Positions 25,737 through 40,071 of a stretch of DNA of 64,000 nucleotides are shown piece after piece. Origin of the DNA: Salvelinus alpinus. Taxonomy: Eukaryota > Chordata > Actinopteri > Salmoniformes > Salmonidae. Position numbers and translations under genes: made by a program. Positions within the stretch are counted from its first letter, which is position 1; every line of letters begins with the position of its first letter. A model generated the notes under the pieces. It had not been told where the DNA came from. It did not search any database and saw only the letters and a program-made list of their open reading frames with translations. The stretch spans positions 61,892,365 through 61,956,364 of the forward strand of contig NC_092093.1 in assembly GCF_045679555.1 (NCBI RefSeq), in the 5' to 3' direction.

Positions 25737-26188
25737 AGGGCACAGGGCGAGACCCAGATGCAGACACGGGAGGCAGATGGTTTGAGTCTCTGATATTTAT
25801 TAGTATCCAAGGGGCAGGCAAGAGAATGGCCGTGGACAGGCAAAAAGATCATAACAAGGTCAGAGTCTAGGAGTTACAGTGGCAGGCAGGCTTGAGGTCA
25901 GTGCAGGCAGTATGGTCAGGCAGGCGGGTTCAGAGTCAAGGCAGGCAAAGGTCAAAACCGGGAGGGCAAGCAAAAAACAGAAGGAAAAAGCAGGAGCATG
26001 GAGTAACACGCTGGTCGACTTGACAAAACAAGACGAACTGGCACAGACAGACAGAAAACACAGGTATAAATACCCAGGGGAGAATGTGGAAGATGGGTGA
26101 CACCTGGAGGGGGTGGAGACAAGCACAAGGACAGGGGAAACAGATAAGGGTGTGACATGGTAATGGGAAACAACAAAAAAATCCCATG
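25737..26188 (-). mobile_element. Solo LTR (gypsy-like), reverse orientation, inside the L1
   Basis: The complement carries TGTCACACCCTTATCTG, TGTCTCCACCCC and TATTTATACCTGTGTT and ends with GTCTGCATCTGGGTC, parallel to the LTR at 61459-61922. L1 coding sequence lies on both sides. An ACAG is near each junction, but ends and target duplication are not clear enough to fix exactly. No internal retroelement sequence is present. Confidence 0.75.
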
Positions 26189-26945
26189 ACAGAATTACTT
26201 TGCAATTTTGGACTGACCAATGTAGATATTTTTAAATACATAAAAAGTTTCATATCTCGAAATTTCTATTTGAAATATTTTGAATATCAGAGCAATCTTG
26301 AGGGAATCCTATTTGAGTCCGAAAAGGATATTCATATAATAGGTAAGATATACAAAACGTCTATCCAACTGACAATCTCTTAGAAAAAATTATAAACTAT
26401 TGGAACCAAGACTTAAAAATAACTGGTATTGGCACAAGATGGAGGGACTGTTGGAAAATAACTAACGAAATTACAGTTAATGAAAATTGACGATTAATCC
26501 AGTATAAACTAATGCATAGAATTTATTATACAAGAGACAAAATTCCCAAATTCTACAGCACAAGAGCAGAGTCATGTGTGAAGCGTAAAACTAATGGTGA
26601 TTCAATAATCCATGCCTTCTGGGAATGAGTTAGAAAGTCGGCTGTCAGAAGTATTACAATGTAAATTTACTTTTAATCTCTCTGTCTGCATATTTCAAGA
26701 CATGGCATCTGAGGGTGCAGTGAGATACCTGATGGGTTGGACAATACTTTTCTTGTCAATCATCTTAAAAAAACATATACTTAAAAACTGGAAATCATTC
26801 AATCCTCCATCATTAACACAATAGAAAGGTCAAATGGTTTATTATTTAAATGTTGAACGTGCTTGGGCGACGGAAGAAAAATGGTGCAGTTTGAGGCCAT
26901 GTGGCGGAGAGTGATGCAGGCGCTGGAGATGGGAGTGTGAGCAGT

Positions 26946-28215
26946 TGGGTCTGGGCAGGGGTGATGTTGTGGATGTTTGTGTGCGTCTGTATCCTGTCGG
27001 TTTTTTTAATAATAGGAAATGGGAATGTGAATTATTATGTAGATTATTATTAATGGACATTTTTGTAGTGGTTGATACATTTTTCTTAGAAGGGAAAATC
27101 AAGTCTGAAATTTCTACACGGAAATTACAAACTTCAGAATCCTTTTTAAACCTCAAATAAACTACACCTTTAAAATGTCCTGCATTGCAGGAAAGTTGTC
27201 CTGCAACAGTGTGATCAAATTAAGATCCTACATCTGTACTGCAGAGCAAGAGCTGGATCTGGAGATGTTGCCAGCTGTTGTTGACATTACTGTTGACACT
27301 TTCTGTACCAGAAGTAACATCTCATATGGTTCTTCCTGCCATAGTACCTGCCAATGGTTTAATTCAGCCTAACAGGCTTTTCCTCCAGACAAGCTTCAGG
27401 CACTGGTTGTGCCATCATCAGCTCATTGGTCAATCACTATGTTCATAACCATTTCCTTCCTGTGTCCTCAAAACCAGGGTCACACATCAGCCTGGTGTTA
27501 TCCTGTCACCTTGCTTTGACACTCGCTCCATGGCCACATTCTTCATGGTCTGTCTGGTAACATTATTTTCCCTGAATAGAAAGCTTGGGAGCCAGTGGGA
27601 TTTTTCCCAGGCGGGTATTACACTAGGTTAAGAGCACAGCATAACACATGCCATCGTTCATATCTGGTGCAGGTAAGGCTAACAGAGATTTTTTTTATGC
27701 CATTGGTCATGCAAATATATATTTTTTTACAATGAAATAAATATTGAATTACATAAATATATAGAATTAAGGAAAAAGGAAATAGCCATATTTATAACTA
27801 GTACCAGGCTCAAATGACATTTACAACAACGGTCCTCCTTGACTGATGTAGTGTGCCCTCTAAATCACTACGCCTGGGCAGGGAGATCTAGTATACTGAC
27901 ATGCAATTATCGAAGCGTCCATCAGTGCACCCTTAACTAGCACACAGCACCCGTGATATCACCTCCATCTATTCTAAGTAATTGTGATTGATGCCGCCTT
28001 TATCACAACAGTAATTTCAGACCCTATCTGGGGTTGTATAAATCTGCTCTTCTGTTTAAAAGAAGACTGTGGTGCTGTCCCAAGTTGCCTGCAGGAGGAA
28101 TTCATCTCTCCAGCAGTTGTATTTGGAAGGCCGTGACTTGATTTGCATTCACTTGTCAATGGTAATCGCTGGTTTCCCTAAGAATGAATTATTATCCCCC
28201 CATCCCCCAAATAAA
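26946..28215. other. No gene recognised
   Basis: About 1.27 kb. The part 27000-27240 ends AAATTAAGATCCTACATCTG and looks like an old interspersed repeat I cannot name. 27241-28215 shows no repeat or convincing coding frame and may be single-copy. Confidence 0.45.
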
Positions 28216-28219
28216 AAAA

Positions 28220-28226
<7 letters not shown>

Positions 28227-28254
<28 letters not shown>

Positions 28255-28294
28255 TGTATGTATGTATGTATGTATGTATGTATGTATGTATGTG

Positions 28295-28367
<73 letters not shown>
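28227..28367. repeat. Compound microsatellite (TATG)n then (CA)n
   Basis: About 17 units of TATG (28227-28293) are followed almost directly by about 36 units of CA (28296-28367). Long frames across it on both strands are repeat artefacts. Confidence 0.97.
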
Positions 28368-28369
<2 letters not shown>

Positions 28370-28505
28370 CGTTTTTATTTTTCAAGGAACTCAGTCCGGC
28401 TTTAAGCTTACTCTTAAAAGTTATAATTGTAGAATGCACAAGGAGCACATTAGAAATTGGGTAGTGCATCTTGTCATGTTAGTCATTGCATACCTTACAA
28501 AGCTA

Positions 28506-30062
<1,557 letters not shown>

Positions 30063-31179
30063 GTCAAAATGTATTGAATTGCAATAAAATTTGCTTTAAA
30101 ACTGCAACATTGTCTTTACACCCATGACAAATGTGGAGAATTGCAGGAAATACGCTTTAAACCTGCACCAACAAGAGAAGTGTGAACAGTTTGTGTCATG
30201 AACAGGAGAGATAATGTTCTGGCCATATGTGCTGTATCATCCTTATCGTTTGGACTAGTATGTTATTTAAAGTTTCGATAATAGTTTTAATATATATGTG
30301 TGTGTGCGCATGCGTGCGTGCGTGCGTGCGTGCGTTTGAACAATGTTTACTCATAGTTCAATTATAGCTGGGAACTGAATGGAAATGTTGCTTCTGTTAA
30401 TTAAACATTAACATCAATTAATTAAAGTGACTCTGATGAAGCAACATATTTTGGCCAAGTGTAATCTGTATTGTTATGATAGAACATCTTAACCTTGACA
30501 GGTCAATATCATGAGATAGCATTGTAGTAGGTGATGCATGCATATGAACTTACACACTTCTATTTGATGCCAAGTCAAATTCTGTCCAGATCCCTCTCCA
30601 TCTAGGACATTGAGGTGGAGATAAACCCTGTCCGAGATGGTGCTGCAGTCAGTGGCAACCGACTCAGTCATCTGTCACCTCCCATATCCCCACAACACGT
30701 CAGGCTCACACCGTGACCCGGACGCCATTCTGCATTCACTAAGAGGGAAAGCGCTGCCTGGCCACTCTATCATCTTTGACAGCCAAGCGAGAGCATGGGT
30801 AGCTCCCGCATCAGTCTCCTCCAAACAGACACATACAAGAACAGTGTCAGCACTTCACTTAGCTGCTGTACTGTAGTTTCTGAGAGAACGAGGCTTTCAC
30901 TCAGAGTTATTTGTATCTACTGTATGCGTTGCAAAGCTGTTTCAGGACGGATTTTTCTATAATTCGAAAGGGTAACCCTTCATTTAAGGGGTCCTTATTA
31001 CAGTTTATTACATATGTAATTACATTAACAAGTATTGTACAATTGTAAAAATGCATAGTTACACTGTAATGACGTGTATCTGATGGTAACTGCAGTTTGT
31101 AATTACAGAGGTGTAACAATGAACGCTTGTTACCATGCTTGTTTCAAATGTTGAAGTTTCCGATGGCACAGTATGGTTG
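30063..31179. other. No gene recognised; GCGT/TG microsatellite at 30296-30335
   Basis: The microsatellite reads TGTGTGTGCGCATGCGTGCG and on. An open frame at 30637-30876 (79 codons) has no recognised domain and no gene context. 30965-31120 is AT-rich and may be an old MITE, but I could not define its ends. Confidence 0.45.
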
Positions 31180-32607
31180 GGATGCTTTCAGAAAGTATTC
31201 ATACCCCTTGACTTATTGCACATTTTTTGTGTTACAGCCTGAATTCAAAATGGATTAAATATATTGTTCCCTTACCCATCTACATACAGTACCCCATAAT
31301 GAGAAAATGACTTTTTTGCAAATGTATTGAAATTTAATTACAGGAATATCTTATTAACATACAGTAAGTTTTCACGCCTGAGTAAACACTTTGTAGAAGC
31401 ACCTTCGGCAGCGATTGCAGCTGTGAGTCTTTCTAGGTGACATTTGCCCATTATTCCTCCGAAAAAAATTCTGTCAAATTCATTGTTGATCATTGCTAGA
31501 CAAACATTTTCAGGTCTTGCCATAGATTTTCAAGTAAATTTAAGTCAAAACTGTAACGCCAACATTCTCTGTCTTCTTGGTATACAACTCCAGTGTATAT
31601 TTGGCCTTGTGTTTTAGGTTATTGTCCTGCTGAAAGGTGAATTCATCTCCCAGTGTCTGGTGGAAAGCAGACTGAACCAGGTTTTCCTCTAGGATTTTAT
31701 CTGTGCTTAGCTCCATTCTGTTTCTGTCTTATGCCGAAAACTCCCCAGCCCTTAACGGTTACAAGCATACCAATAACATGACGCAGCCACAACTATGCTT
31801 GAAAATATGGAGTGGTATTCAGAAAAATGTGCCCCAAACATAACTTTTTGTCCTGAATACAAAGTGTTAATTGCTTTGCCACATTACTTTAGTGCCTTGT
31901 TTCAAACCGGATACAAGTTTTGGAATATGTTTATTCTGTACAGGCTTCCTTCTTTTTACTCTGTCAATTAGGTTAGTATTGTGGAGTAACTACAATGTTG
32001 TTGGTCCATCCTCACTTTTCTCCAAGAACAGCCATTAAACTCTGTAACTGGTTTAAAGTCACCATTTTAAAGGCCTCATGGTGAATTTCCTGAGCGGTTT
32101 CTTTCCTCTCCGGCAACGGAGTTAAGAAGGACAACTGTATCTTTGTGGTGACTGGGTGTATTGATACACCATCCTTCAGTGTAATTAATAACGTCACCGT
32201 GCTTAATAACTACCCATCGACCAATATGTGTCGTTCTTTGTGAGGTTCCCTGGTCTTTGTGGTTGAAATTCACTGCTCGACTGAGAGACCTTATACAATT
32301 ATAACTATGTACAGAGATAAGGTACGAAGATGAGGTAGTCATACATATTTTTTTATTATTGACATGCAACGTATTATGTGACTTGTTAAGCACATTTTTA
32401 CTCCTGAACTTATTTAGGATTCCCATAACAAAAGGGGTTGAAATTTCAGCTTTTGTATTTGTAAAAATTTTGAAAAACATAATTCCACTTTGACATTATG
32501 GGGTGATTCCCCCCAAAAATGATCGCTATTTAATCCATTTAACATTTAGGCTGTAACACCAAAACGTGGAAAAAGTCAAGGTGTGTGAATACTTTCTTTA
32601 GACACTG
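31180..32607 (-). mobile_element. Degraded Tc1-like element, reverse orientation
   Basis: The ends are inverted: CAGAAAGTATTCATACCCCT near 31190, and AAGTCAAGGTGTGTGAATAC near 32575 followed by an ACACTGTA end. A frame related to the Tc1-type H-G-G-G-x-V-M-L-W motif (here H-S-C-G-C-V-M-L-L) is visible on the minus strand near 31780. The coding frame is broken in many places. Confidence 0.65.
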
Positions 32608-32821
32608 TATATCTCAACACACCGTATATCAGCTTACACATTTCAGCCTGCACTAACGATGTGATAAGTGTTAGCCAATTTAAAACCGGCCACCTCACTG
32701 ACACAACTATGCAATAAATGGCTCTGCAGTCTGATGCCCAGGCCCAATGGCAAGAACGAGTTCACAAACAGTTCACATAAAAAAAAATACTAAATTTTTA
32801 CACTGAGAAAATAAATTACGT

Positions 32822-32975
32822 CTGGGACCAGCCACCCGGACAGCTGATGAAACTGTGGGTTTGCACAATCAAAGAATTTCTGCACAAACTGTCAGAAACC
32901 GTCTCTGCAAAGCTCGTCTGTGTGCTCCTTGTTCTCACCAGGGTCTTGACCTGACTGCAGTTCGACGTTGTGTGT
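32822..32975 (+). mobile_element. Tc1-like transposase, upstream half (partner half at 13538-13744)
   Basis: The plus strand is open through P-A-T-R-T-A-D-E-T-V-G-L-H and I-S-A-Q-T-V-R-N-R-L, ending D-L-T-A-V-R-R-C-V exactly at the LTR of copy B. In complete relatives (recalled) A-V-R-R is followed at once by N-R-L-Q-W-A-N, which is the start of the half at 13744 on the minus strand. This is the DNA-binding half of the protein. Left of 32822 I see no continuation. Confidence 0.8.
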
Positions 32976-33577
32976 TGGCATATTTCTGCATTACCAAATG
33001 AGGAGAGTTACAAACTTCACACACCAGTCAGAGTTATACGTTATACTTTATTAAACTACATCTTTAATAATAAGAGCTTTGCAAAAGCCTTTTTTTAAAC
33101 TTTCAATGATGCGCTATCTCTAATGAACCATTAAAAAGTACCAACAGAAAAGTAAAAGATCTTTTAAAGCCAAGATACACCCCTCTCAACCTACATGACG
33201 AACCACAGATCTTAGGAACAGTTCACAAAGGTTAAGATGTGTATGAAAGATATCTATAAAACATAGCAGACAGTTACTGCTGTGTCAACAGTTTTCATTG
33301 TAAAGACCAGTGTCTGGCCCTCTTACTCCAAAAGGGAACCGTCTCTCCCTGGTACGGCATAGAACAGAACCATTAGCTCATGTTCTCTGGAATGCTCTTT
33401 AGGTTTTATCACCCAAAGACATCGTAAATCTCCTCTGTCAGTGTTATCTCATAGAGGCCCATCCTCAGTAGAACACACACACACACAATAGTTAACAGAA
33501 TATTATATTCTGTCGAATAAAACAACCATTATAATGCAATACAAGATTATAATATAATCTTGCAATTTTCCACGACA
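32976..33577 (-). promoter_or_regulatory. 3' LTR of element B (602 bp)
   Basis: Minus-strand reading runs TGTCGTGG ... ATATGCCA, with TG/CA ends. The inner limit is set by the polypurine tract. The outer limit is set by comparison with the 5' LTR: both carry GCAGAAATATGCCA, then diverge. It contains an intact TTTAATAATAAG/TTTATTAAACTAC stretch (33047-33073) at the place where the 5' LTR holds two TTAA elements. Confidence 0.85.
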
Positions 33578-33590
33578 TCTTCCCCATTTT
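33578..33590 (-). promoter_or_regulatory. Polypurine tract of element B
   Basis: Complement reads AAAATGGGGAAGA immediately before the LTR start TGTCGTGG. This is the classic position of the plus-strand primer in LTR elements. Copy A has AAAATGGGGGAGA in the same place. Confidence 0.8.
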
Positions 33591-35194
33591 GAGAATCTTC
33601 TCAACTTAAAAGAAAATTACAAGATTTAAGAACATTCATTTACATAGAAAATACATATATTCTAGATAAACGCAAAATCCCAAAACAATAACTCATTGCA
33701 TGGGGTTCCTGCACATGACCAGCTTCATTCTAAGAAACTCAGCACTGTCTCTTATTTCAATCCCCAACACATTTTCTAAGCACTCTAGCAATTTGTCTGG
33801 GAAGGTTATGATCCACAGTCACCTGCATGAACCCATGAAGAAAAACAAAAAAATGCATACAGTTTATGAGATTCAAAGCTATACTTTCCATAGACAGTGA
33901 AAAGCACATGTTTAATGCATAATGCAGTACATGCAACAATGGAGTTTAATAAAATAATCTTTAATTATCTATCACACTCCAATGGATCAGCATAGTATGT
34001 TGGAAATGACTATTTCCATTCCAGAATCTAAAATTAGCATATCTTGTTGAAGAAATCCAGGTAATGACTCCTAGTTAAAATAAAATGTATCCCCTTGGTG
34101 CCTAATGAACATGACCCAAGACAAGAATCATGATTCCACTATTTATAAGGCAATGCCTATAGATCAAATAGATTAGGATCCATTTCACTCTCCAGGTCAG
34201 AGTTCACCCTCTCCATTCACCATGGCATGCTTATAATAGCTTCAACATCTTTAGTGCCCTCTCCTTCTTCACATTGGTCCAAATTACAAATATGGCTAAC
34301 AACTATAAACTCCATCATATTTATCAACTACACAAATTACCTTGAAATAAGTATTACAAATGACCTTGAATTCATTATCCAAATGGATTTCTAATGAGGG
34401 TGATCAAGCCACAATTAAAAGTCATGATACGGGTCATAGGTCATACAACACTTCAAAGAAGTGTTTCTTACTATATTAGACCAAATAAAATAATAGTTAA
34501 ACATTTCCTACATGTTGTATCCCAGGTTCCCAGAACATGTCTTTATCAAAAGAATGCACATGTTTAATAAAAACTCGGAAAAATTCCATGTGCGTGTGTA
34601 AGATACCTTGGCACTAAAACAAATGGAAAACTCCCCAAACCCAAAGGAAATTTCAAACAAAACCTAATAATACTGATAATTCCACTGTACTCCCTCAAAT
34701 CATTAGTTTTAATCTACACTATGCTTAATTGAACATGCTACCCTTAGATACAATTATCCTGGTATCATTACTATCTAAATGGAATTATTTTTTCCTCTGT
34801 CCCAAATGTAGTACATTTCTCAGCGTAAAGAATCAGTGATATTTAATCCCAGGCATTTAATAAAAATGTAGAAGTGTTCTCCCATGTCTCCTTTAACATA
34901 CATACTTTAGGTAACTTCCATCCGTCCCGGAAGAAAGAATCCTACTCAAACACATCAGACAATACAATGTTTCATTAAGTAAAATCAACACCTAAATTAA
35001 ACAATAAACAGTAAACAATAAACAAACCCATAACCACTTTCCAGCAATCTAACAATTTCAACCTGTTGATATGTTTAGTAAAAACCATCCTGATTTTTAA
35101 CAAATCTAAAATCTTTCAAAAGTTGGCGCTGTCTCATCAGCGTAAAAATCAAAACAAACTTTTTTCCGCTCATATCTACAATGTCTACAATGTT

Positions 35195-36060
35195 TGCATT
35201 CCCCAAAGGTCAATACTGTTCAGCTCGTACATTAATGATCTTCCTTCTGTCTGTACAGGGTCTGACGTTCCAATGTATGCAGATGATACAGTGATAAATG
35301 CATGCAAATAACAAACAACAAGCTACACAAGAACTCACTACTGTAATGGTTCAGATGACAAAATTGCTCAGAGACTCATGTTTGCATCTCATTAAATAAA
35401 AAAAACAGTCTGCATGTTCCTCACAAAGAAAACAACTGATGCCCTGAGACAGATGTCTATGTATCAGGGGAAAAGCTCCAGGTGGTATCTGATTTTAAGT
35501 ACCACGGCATCATGGTACTTGATTCCAACCTCTCTTTTAAAAAGCAAATGAAAAAGGTAACTCAAATAACCAAATTCAACCTAGCTAATTTCCAAAACAT
35601 ATGAAATTGTTTTGACTACAGAGGTAACAAAACTATACTTCAAATCTATGATACTCCCCCACTTAACATACTACCTTACTAGTTTGGCCAAAGCTTGCTG
35701 TTCAACATTAAAACCCATTCAGTCTGTCTGCAAACAGGCTTTCAAAGTACGTGATAGGAAACCCAATAGCTATAGAAAGCATAAGCTCCTGAGTTGGAAA
35801 AAATCTTATGCAATACACTGACGCCTATCTTGTATTCAAGATTCTAAATGTCCAGGCTCCCCCTCCACTCAGTACTTTTGTTAAGCAGTAAACCCAAACC
35901 TTATGGCAGCAGATCCACAAGATCCGCCATGAGAGATGACTGTATAGTTCTCTTAAGGAAAAGCACCTTTAGTCAATCTGCTTTCAGTGTGAGAGCTTCC
36001 TATGTCTGGAATACCCTGCCATTAGAAATACACAACTGTGATTAATGTGCACTGTCCCTT
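35195..36060 (+). mobile_element. LINE reverse-transcriptase/C-terminal fragment, antisense in element B
   Basis: The same fragment as 16540-17410: P-Q-R-S-I-L-F-S-S-Y-I-N-D-L-P, M-Y-A-D-D-T-V-I, L-Y-F-K-S-M-I-L-P-H-L-T-Y, V-R-A-S-Y-V-W-N-T-L-P. Residue differences from copy A are few, e.g. S-L-A-K-A against S-L-A-Q-A, and a shift near 35810. Confidence 0.85.
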
Positions 36061-36727
36061 TAAAAATGCAAATTAACTCAAACTGCAATCCACTTTAATG
36101 ACCTGACATTGTTCCACGTAATGGAAACAGATTATAATGTTAGAATATATGAACTTCCTGCTCAAATTCACTGGTGTTACCTAAACAATCAAACCAAGAA
36201 TCAATAATCATCAGAATACATTATCACAAAATATTTCCTTATTCACACCTGAATCCCTTTCAGCCCAACATATCCCAACGCAGACAACCAACACTCCTAT
36301 TATTTTTTACCATTGGGCAAAAATATAACCCCTACTCAAACAACGTTCTGCCTTACCTCTATCGTAAGATTAAAATCAAACTTTACAACTTTCTCTTCTC
36401 TTTCGGCTTCACACTTATGAAATGTCCAAGACTTTAAAAATAACATGTAAAGGTCCAAATTTATTCATTAAGATTTAGGTAACTGTCTCTTCCTTGATTC
36501 AGTTATTTAAATACGACTCCTATTCTTAATATGTTATTTAGGCAACAGACAACGTATTACATCAAACTCGCCTCGCTATTTAAGTTGAATGAATTCGTCT
36601 TTCAATTTGAACCAAACAAGCTATTTAAACGTTCAGTTTATATCTTAAACAAACACTAGCAACCGTATCTTTCCAGGCAAAACATACCAATAGTTGAATT
36701 ACAATCAGAAACTCATATTTTAGTCAG

Positions 36728-36798
36728 TGCATTGTCTGGGAAATGAAGTCAGGCCTCCTGTGTGGCAGGTGCGCATTCTACCACTGAACCACCAATGC
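36728..36798 (-). pseudogene. tRNA-Gly-like sequence inside LTR element B
   Basis: On the minus strand the 71 bases start GCATTGGTGGTTCAGTGG and end CAATGCA. The anticodon loop is CTGCCAC (anticodon GCC), as in tRNA-Gly, better preserved than in copy A. The T arm is degraded (CTTCATTTCCC). The A box is intact. Confidence 0.82.
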
Positions 36799-37698
36799 TA
36801 GTTAAATGACTAAGACTCCCCGCAAATAAACCCACTTTACAATTGTCTGTAGTCGTAAAATCAGACACGTACTACCGAGACAATTCCCAGAAAATAGCCC
36901 TAATTTAAAAGTCCAAGCGTTACTCCGGCGATGATTCTCACATGCCAAATAAATAGATTAGCAGTCAAAGAGTAAAATCAACATTCATTGACTAGGAAAC
37001 AGATCTTGCGCCTTTTAATAAAAGTAGATTATGTTTTCTCATGCAACGTATTTCAATTACTTTACTACATCACATTAATCACGCAATGATTATAAGTTTG
37101 ATGGATACCCTAGGCTTTGTACGACATTATAAATTACGTCGAGATTCCATCTTAATTCGCTCTAACTTTATGGAAAACGGTTTATTCAATAAATCCCGCA
37201 CCTCCTCTCATACTGGAAAGACAAAATAAAACATTTTCAGACCTTAAGGGCAGTTTTATTTCAAATGTTGTACCCAGACGGAGATAATCCAATAAGCATT
37301 TTATAGTTTCATCGTTACGGTAAATTAACCAAAAGTGGACACACTCCAATCAGTTTCTAGAGCACAATTGCCCAGATCTTTTTAGACAGTTTAATAGTGC
37401 TTAAAACCTCATCTTTATCAAATTATCCATTAAAGATAACAACTCAAAACCGACGTACGTCTACGAATGGGTGGTTTAAATTGTATCTAATTATATTCTC
37501 AGCATTACTTTCATCGTTATCACAAGTAATCGATTATACACACATACAATTTATCATGTTTTCATATATTCACAGAATCCATATAAAACGTAAGAAATTC
37601 TTAGGTATTCACACAGAACTTTAAGGATCACCCACACAGGATTGGTCAGATGTTCACGCAGAACTGGTCAGATGTCCACACAGAACATCAGAACATAT

Positions 37699-37775
37699 AA
37701 TTTAATAATAATTTATTATTTATTATTTATTTAATATTTAATATTAATATTATTTATTTATTATTTAAGAATAAT
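37699..37775. repeat. AT-rich simple repeat (TTTATTATT-like) expanded only in copy B
   Basis: A run of TTTATTATTTATTATTTATT and similar. The homologous point in copy A (near 15025-15030) has only a few A/T bases, so it grew after the copies separated. Confidence 0.85.
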
Positions 37776-38609
37776 TTAAAGGTTACCCACACAGAGTCAA
37801 CCTACCGCGCTCACACAGAACGCTCATACAAAGATTACCCACACAGGATTTCACACCCTGTCTATATGTACAGGGAAACCCATAATGTAATCAAAATATT
37901 ACCTAGTGGTCCCAAAACAAAATACTCACACAGAGTAACCCAGGGCATACATGGCTAGCACATTTTAAATAATTGGAATTCACCACCTTTGAGGGTCACT
38001 TAGACAGTCACACAGACACTTTCAGAACGAGGTCCTTCTTCCAATAGGGCTTCACCAAGTACCATGTTTCACACAGAATGCACAGTCACCCTGGCCCCTC
38101 AACCCCACAGACCGCACCAATCCCCACTGTGATCAATTCAGTGTCAGGACGGCTCTAGGTCGCCCGCAACCGACCAATGATAGGTGTCTTTGAGTCGACT
38201 GACTCTCAGATCATCCTCCACTGACTCTGCCCTGTTTACGCCTCCAAGGTGCCTCCCTCAAAAAGGAATACACACTCAGAGCCTACGTAACAGAGGCTTA
38301 TTTAAAAACTCGACTTCAAGTGTGGTTCGCTCACCTCTTTCTTTAAAAAAACTAAGTTCGAGATGTGGTATCCACTCGGCTCGCTTCCTCTCAGATCAAA
38401 GGTGGGTCCATCTGCTTTGTTCCCGAAGTGTGGTTTCCCTGAGATCCCAAGTTTGAGGGATCCCTCGTGCACGATTTTCCCAGATCTTCAGGAGCGGTCA
38501 CCGAGTGAAGATTCACATCCCATACTCATCACCAAATGTGGTGGCATATTTCTGCATTACCAAATGAGGAGAGTTACAAAATTCACACACTAGACAGAGT
38601 TATACTTAA

Positions 38610-40054
38610 CTTCTCTAGGGTATGTGGGACGGTAGCGTCCCACCTCGTCAACAGCCAGTGAATCTGCAGGGCGCCAAATTCAAAACAATAGAAATCCCAT
38701 AATTAAAATTCCTCAAACATACAAGTATTTCACACCATTTTAAAGATACACTTGTTGTAAATCCAGCCACAGTGTCCGATTTCAAAAAGGTTTTACGACG
38801 AAAGCACACCAAACGATTATATGTTAGGTCAGAGCCAAGTCACAGAAAAAGACAGCCATTTTTCCCGCCAAAGAGAGGAGTAACAAAAAGCAGAAATAGA
38901 GATCAAATTTATCACTAAGCTTTGATCTTCATCAGATGACACTCATAGGACTTCATGTTACACAATACATGTATGTTTTGTTCGGTAAAGTTCATATTTA
39001 TATCCAAAAATCTGAGTTTAGGCGGGACACTACTGTCTCACTTGGCCAAAAGCCAGAGAAGATGCCAAATTTCCTGTGCCAAATTCAAATAAATTACTAT
39101 AAAAATCAAACTTTCATTAAATCACACATGAAAGATACCAAATTAAAGCTACACTGGTTGTGAATCCAGCCAACATGTCAGAATTCAAATAGGCTTTTTG
39201 GCGAAAGCAAACGATGCTATTATCTGAGGATAGCACCATAGTAAACAAAGAGAGAGAAGCATATTTCAACCCTGCAGGCGCGACACAAAACGCAGAAATA
39301 AAAATATAATTCATGCCTTACCTTTGACGAGCTTCTGTTGTTGGCACTCCAATATGTCCCATAAACATCACAAATGGTCCTTTTGTTCGATTAATTCCGT
39401 CAATATATATCCAAAATGTCCATTTATTTGGCGCGTTTTATCCAGAAAAACACCGGTTCCAACTTGTGAAATGTGACTACAAAATATCTCAAAGGTTACC
39501 TATAAACTTTGCCAAAACATTTCAAACTACTTTTGTAATACAACTTTAGGTATTTTTTTACGTAAATAATTGATAAAATTGAAGACGGGATGATCTGTGT
39601 TCAATACAGGATTAAAACAAACTGTAGCTAGCTTTCTGGTCACGCGCCTCTAACAAACAGGACACTTCGAGTGACCCTCGTTCAAGATGGCCGTACTTCT
39701 TCATTACACAAAGGAATAACCTCAACCAATTTCTAAAGACTGTTGACATCCAGTGGAAGCGGTAGGAACTGCAAGAAGGTACCTTAGAAATCTGGATTCC
39801 CAATGAAAATCAATTGAAAAGAGAGTGACCTAAAAAAAAAAATCTGAATGATTTGTCCTCGGGGTTTCGCCTGCTAAATAAGTTCTGTTATACTCACAGA
39901 CATGATTCAAACAATTTTACTAACTTCAGAGTGTTTTCTATCCAAATCTACTAATAATATGCATATCTTATCTTCTGGGGATGAGTAGCTGGTAGTTTAA
40001 TTTGGGCATGCTTTTCATCCAAAATTCCGAATGCTGCCACCTACCCTAGAGAAG
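38610..40054. mobile_element. TTAA-flanked non-autonomous element 1 (1445 bp)
   Basis: Perfect 13-bp terminal inverted repeats, CTTCTCTAGGGTA and TACCCTAGAGAAG, flanked by TTAA at 38606-38609 and 40055-40058. A subterminal hairpin GTGGGACG/CGTCCCAC lies at about 38624-38643. Internal modules resemble those of elements 2 and 3 (CTTCATCAGATGACACTC, TTTTGTTCGG). No transposase frame. The ends fit piggyBac-like integration (inference); the autonomous source is not in the window. Confidence 0.85.
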
Positions 40055-40071
40055 TTAAACTACAGCTTTAA

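Larger units (their letters stand above)
21309..26945 (+). mobile_element. L1-type LINE in three pieces, split by other insertions
   Basis: Piece 1 (21309-21469) encodes P-I-L-F-A-L-A-I-E-S-L and K-I-L-G-F-K-I-N, an L1-clade RT signature. Piece 2 (25050-25736) encodes I-Y-E-D-N-F-I-P-L-F-N-N-M-K and the post-RT segment. Piece 3 (26189-26945) encodes N-V-D-I-F-K-Y-I, then L-I-Q-Y-K-L-M-H-R, and ends near M-W-R-R-V-M-Q-A-L-E-M-G-V. The three read in the same direction and protein order. A TTAA element, an antisense LINE and a solo LTR separate them. Some sequence between pieces 1 and 2 is lost. All pieces contain frameshifts. Confidence 0.75.

Noticed and set aside
25737..26188. Exact target duplication for the reverse solo LTR
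   Set aside because: ACAG near both ends is suggestive, but the LTR ends would then lack TG/CA; left undecided.
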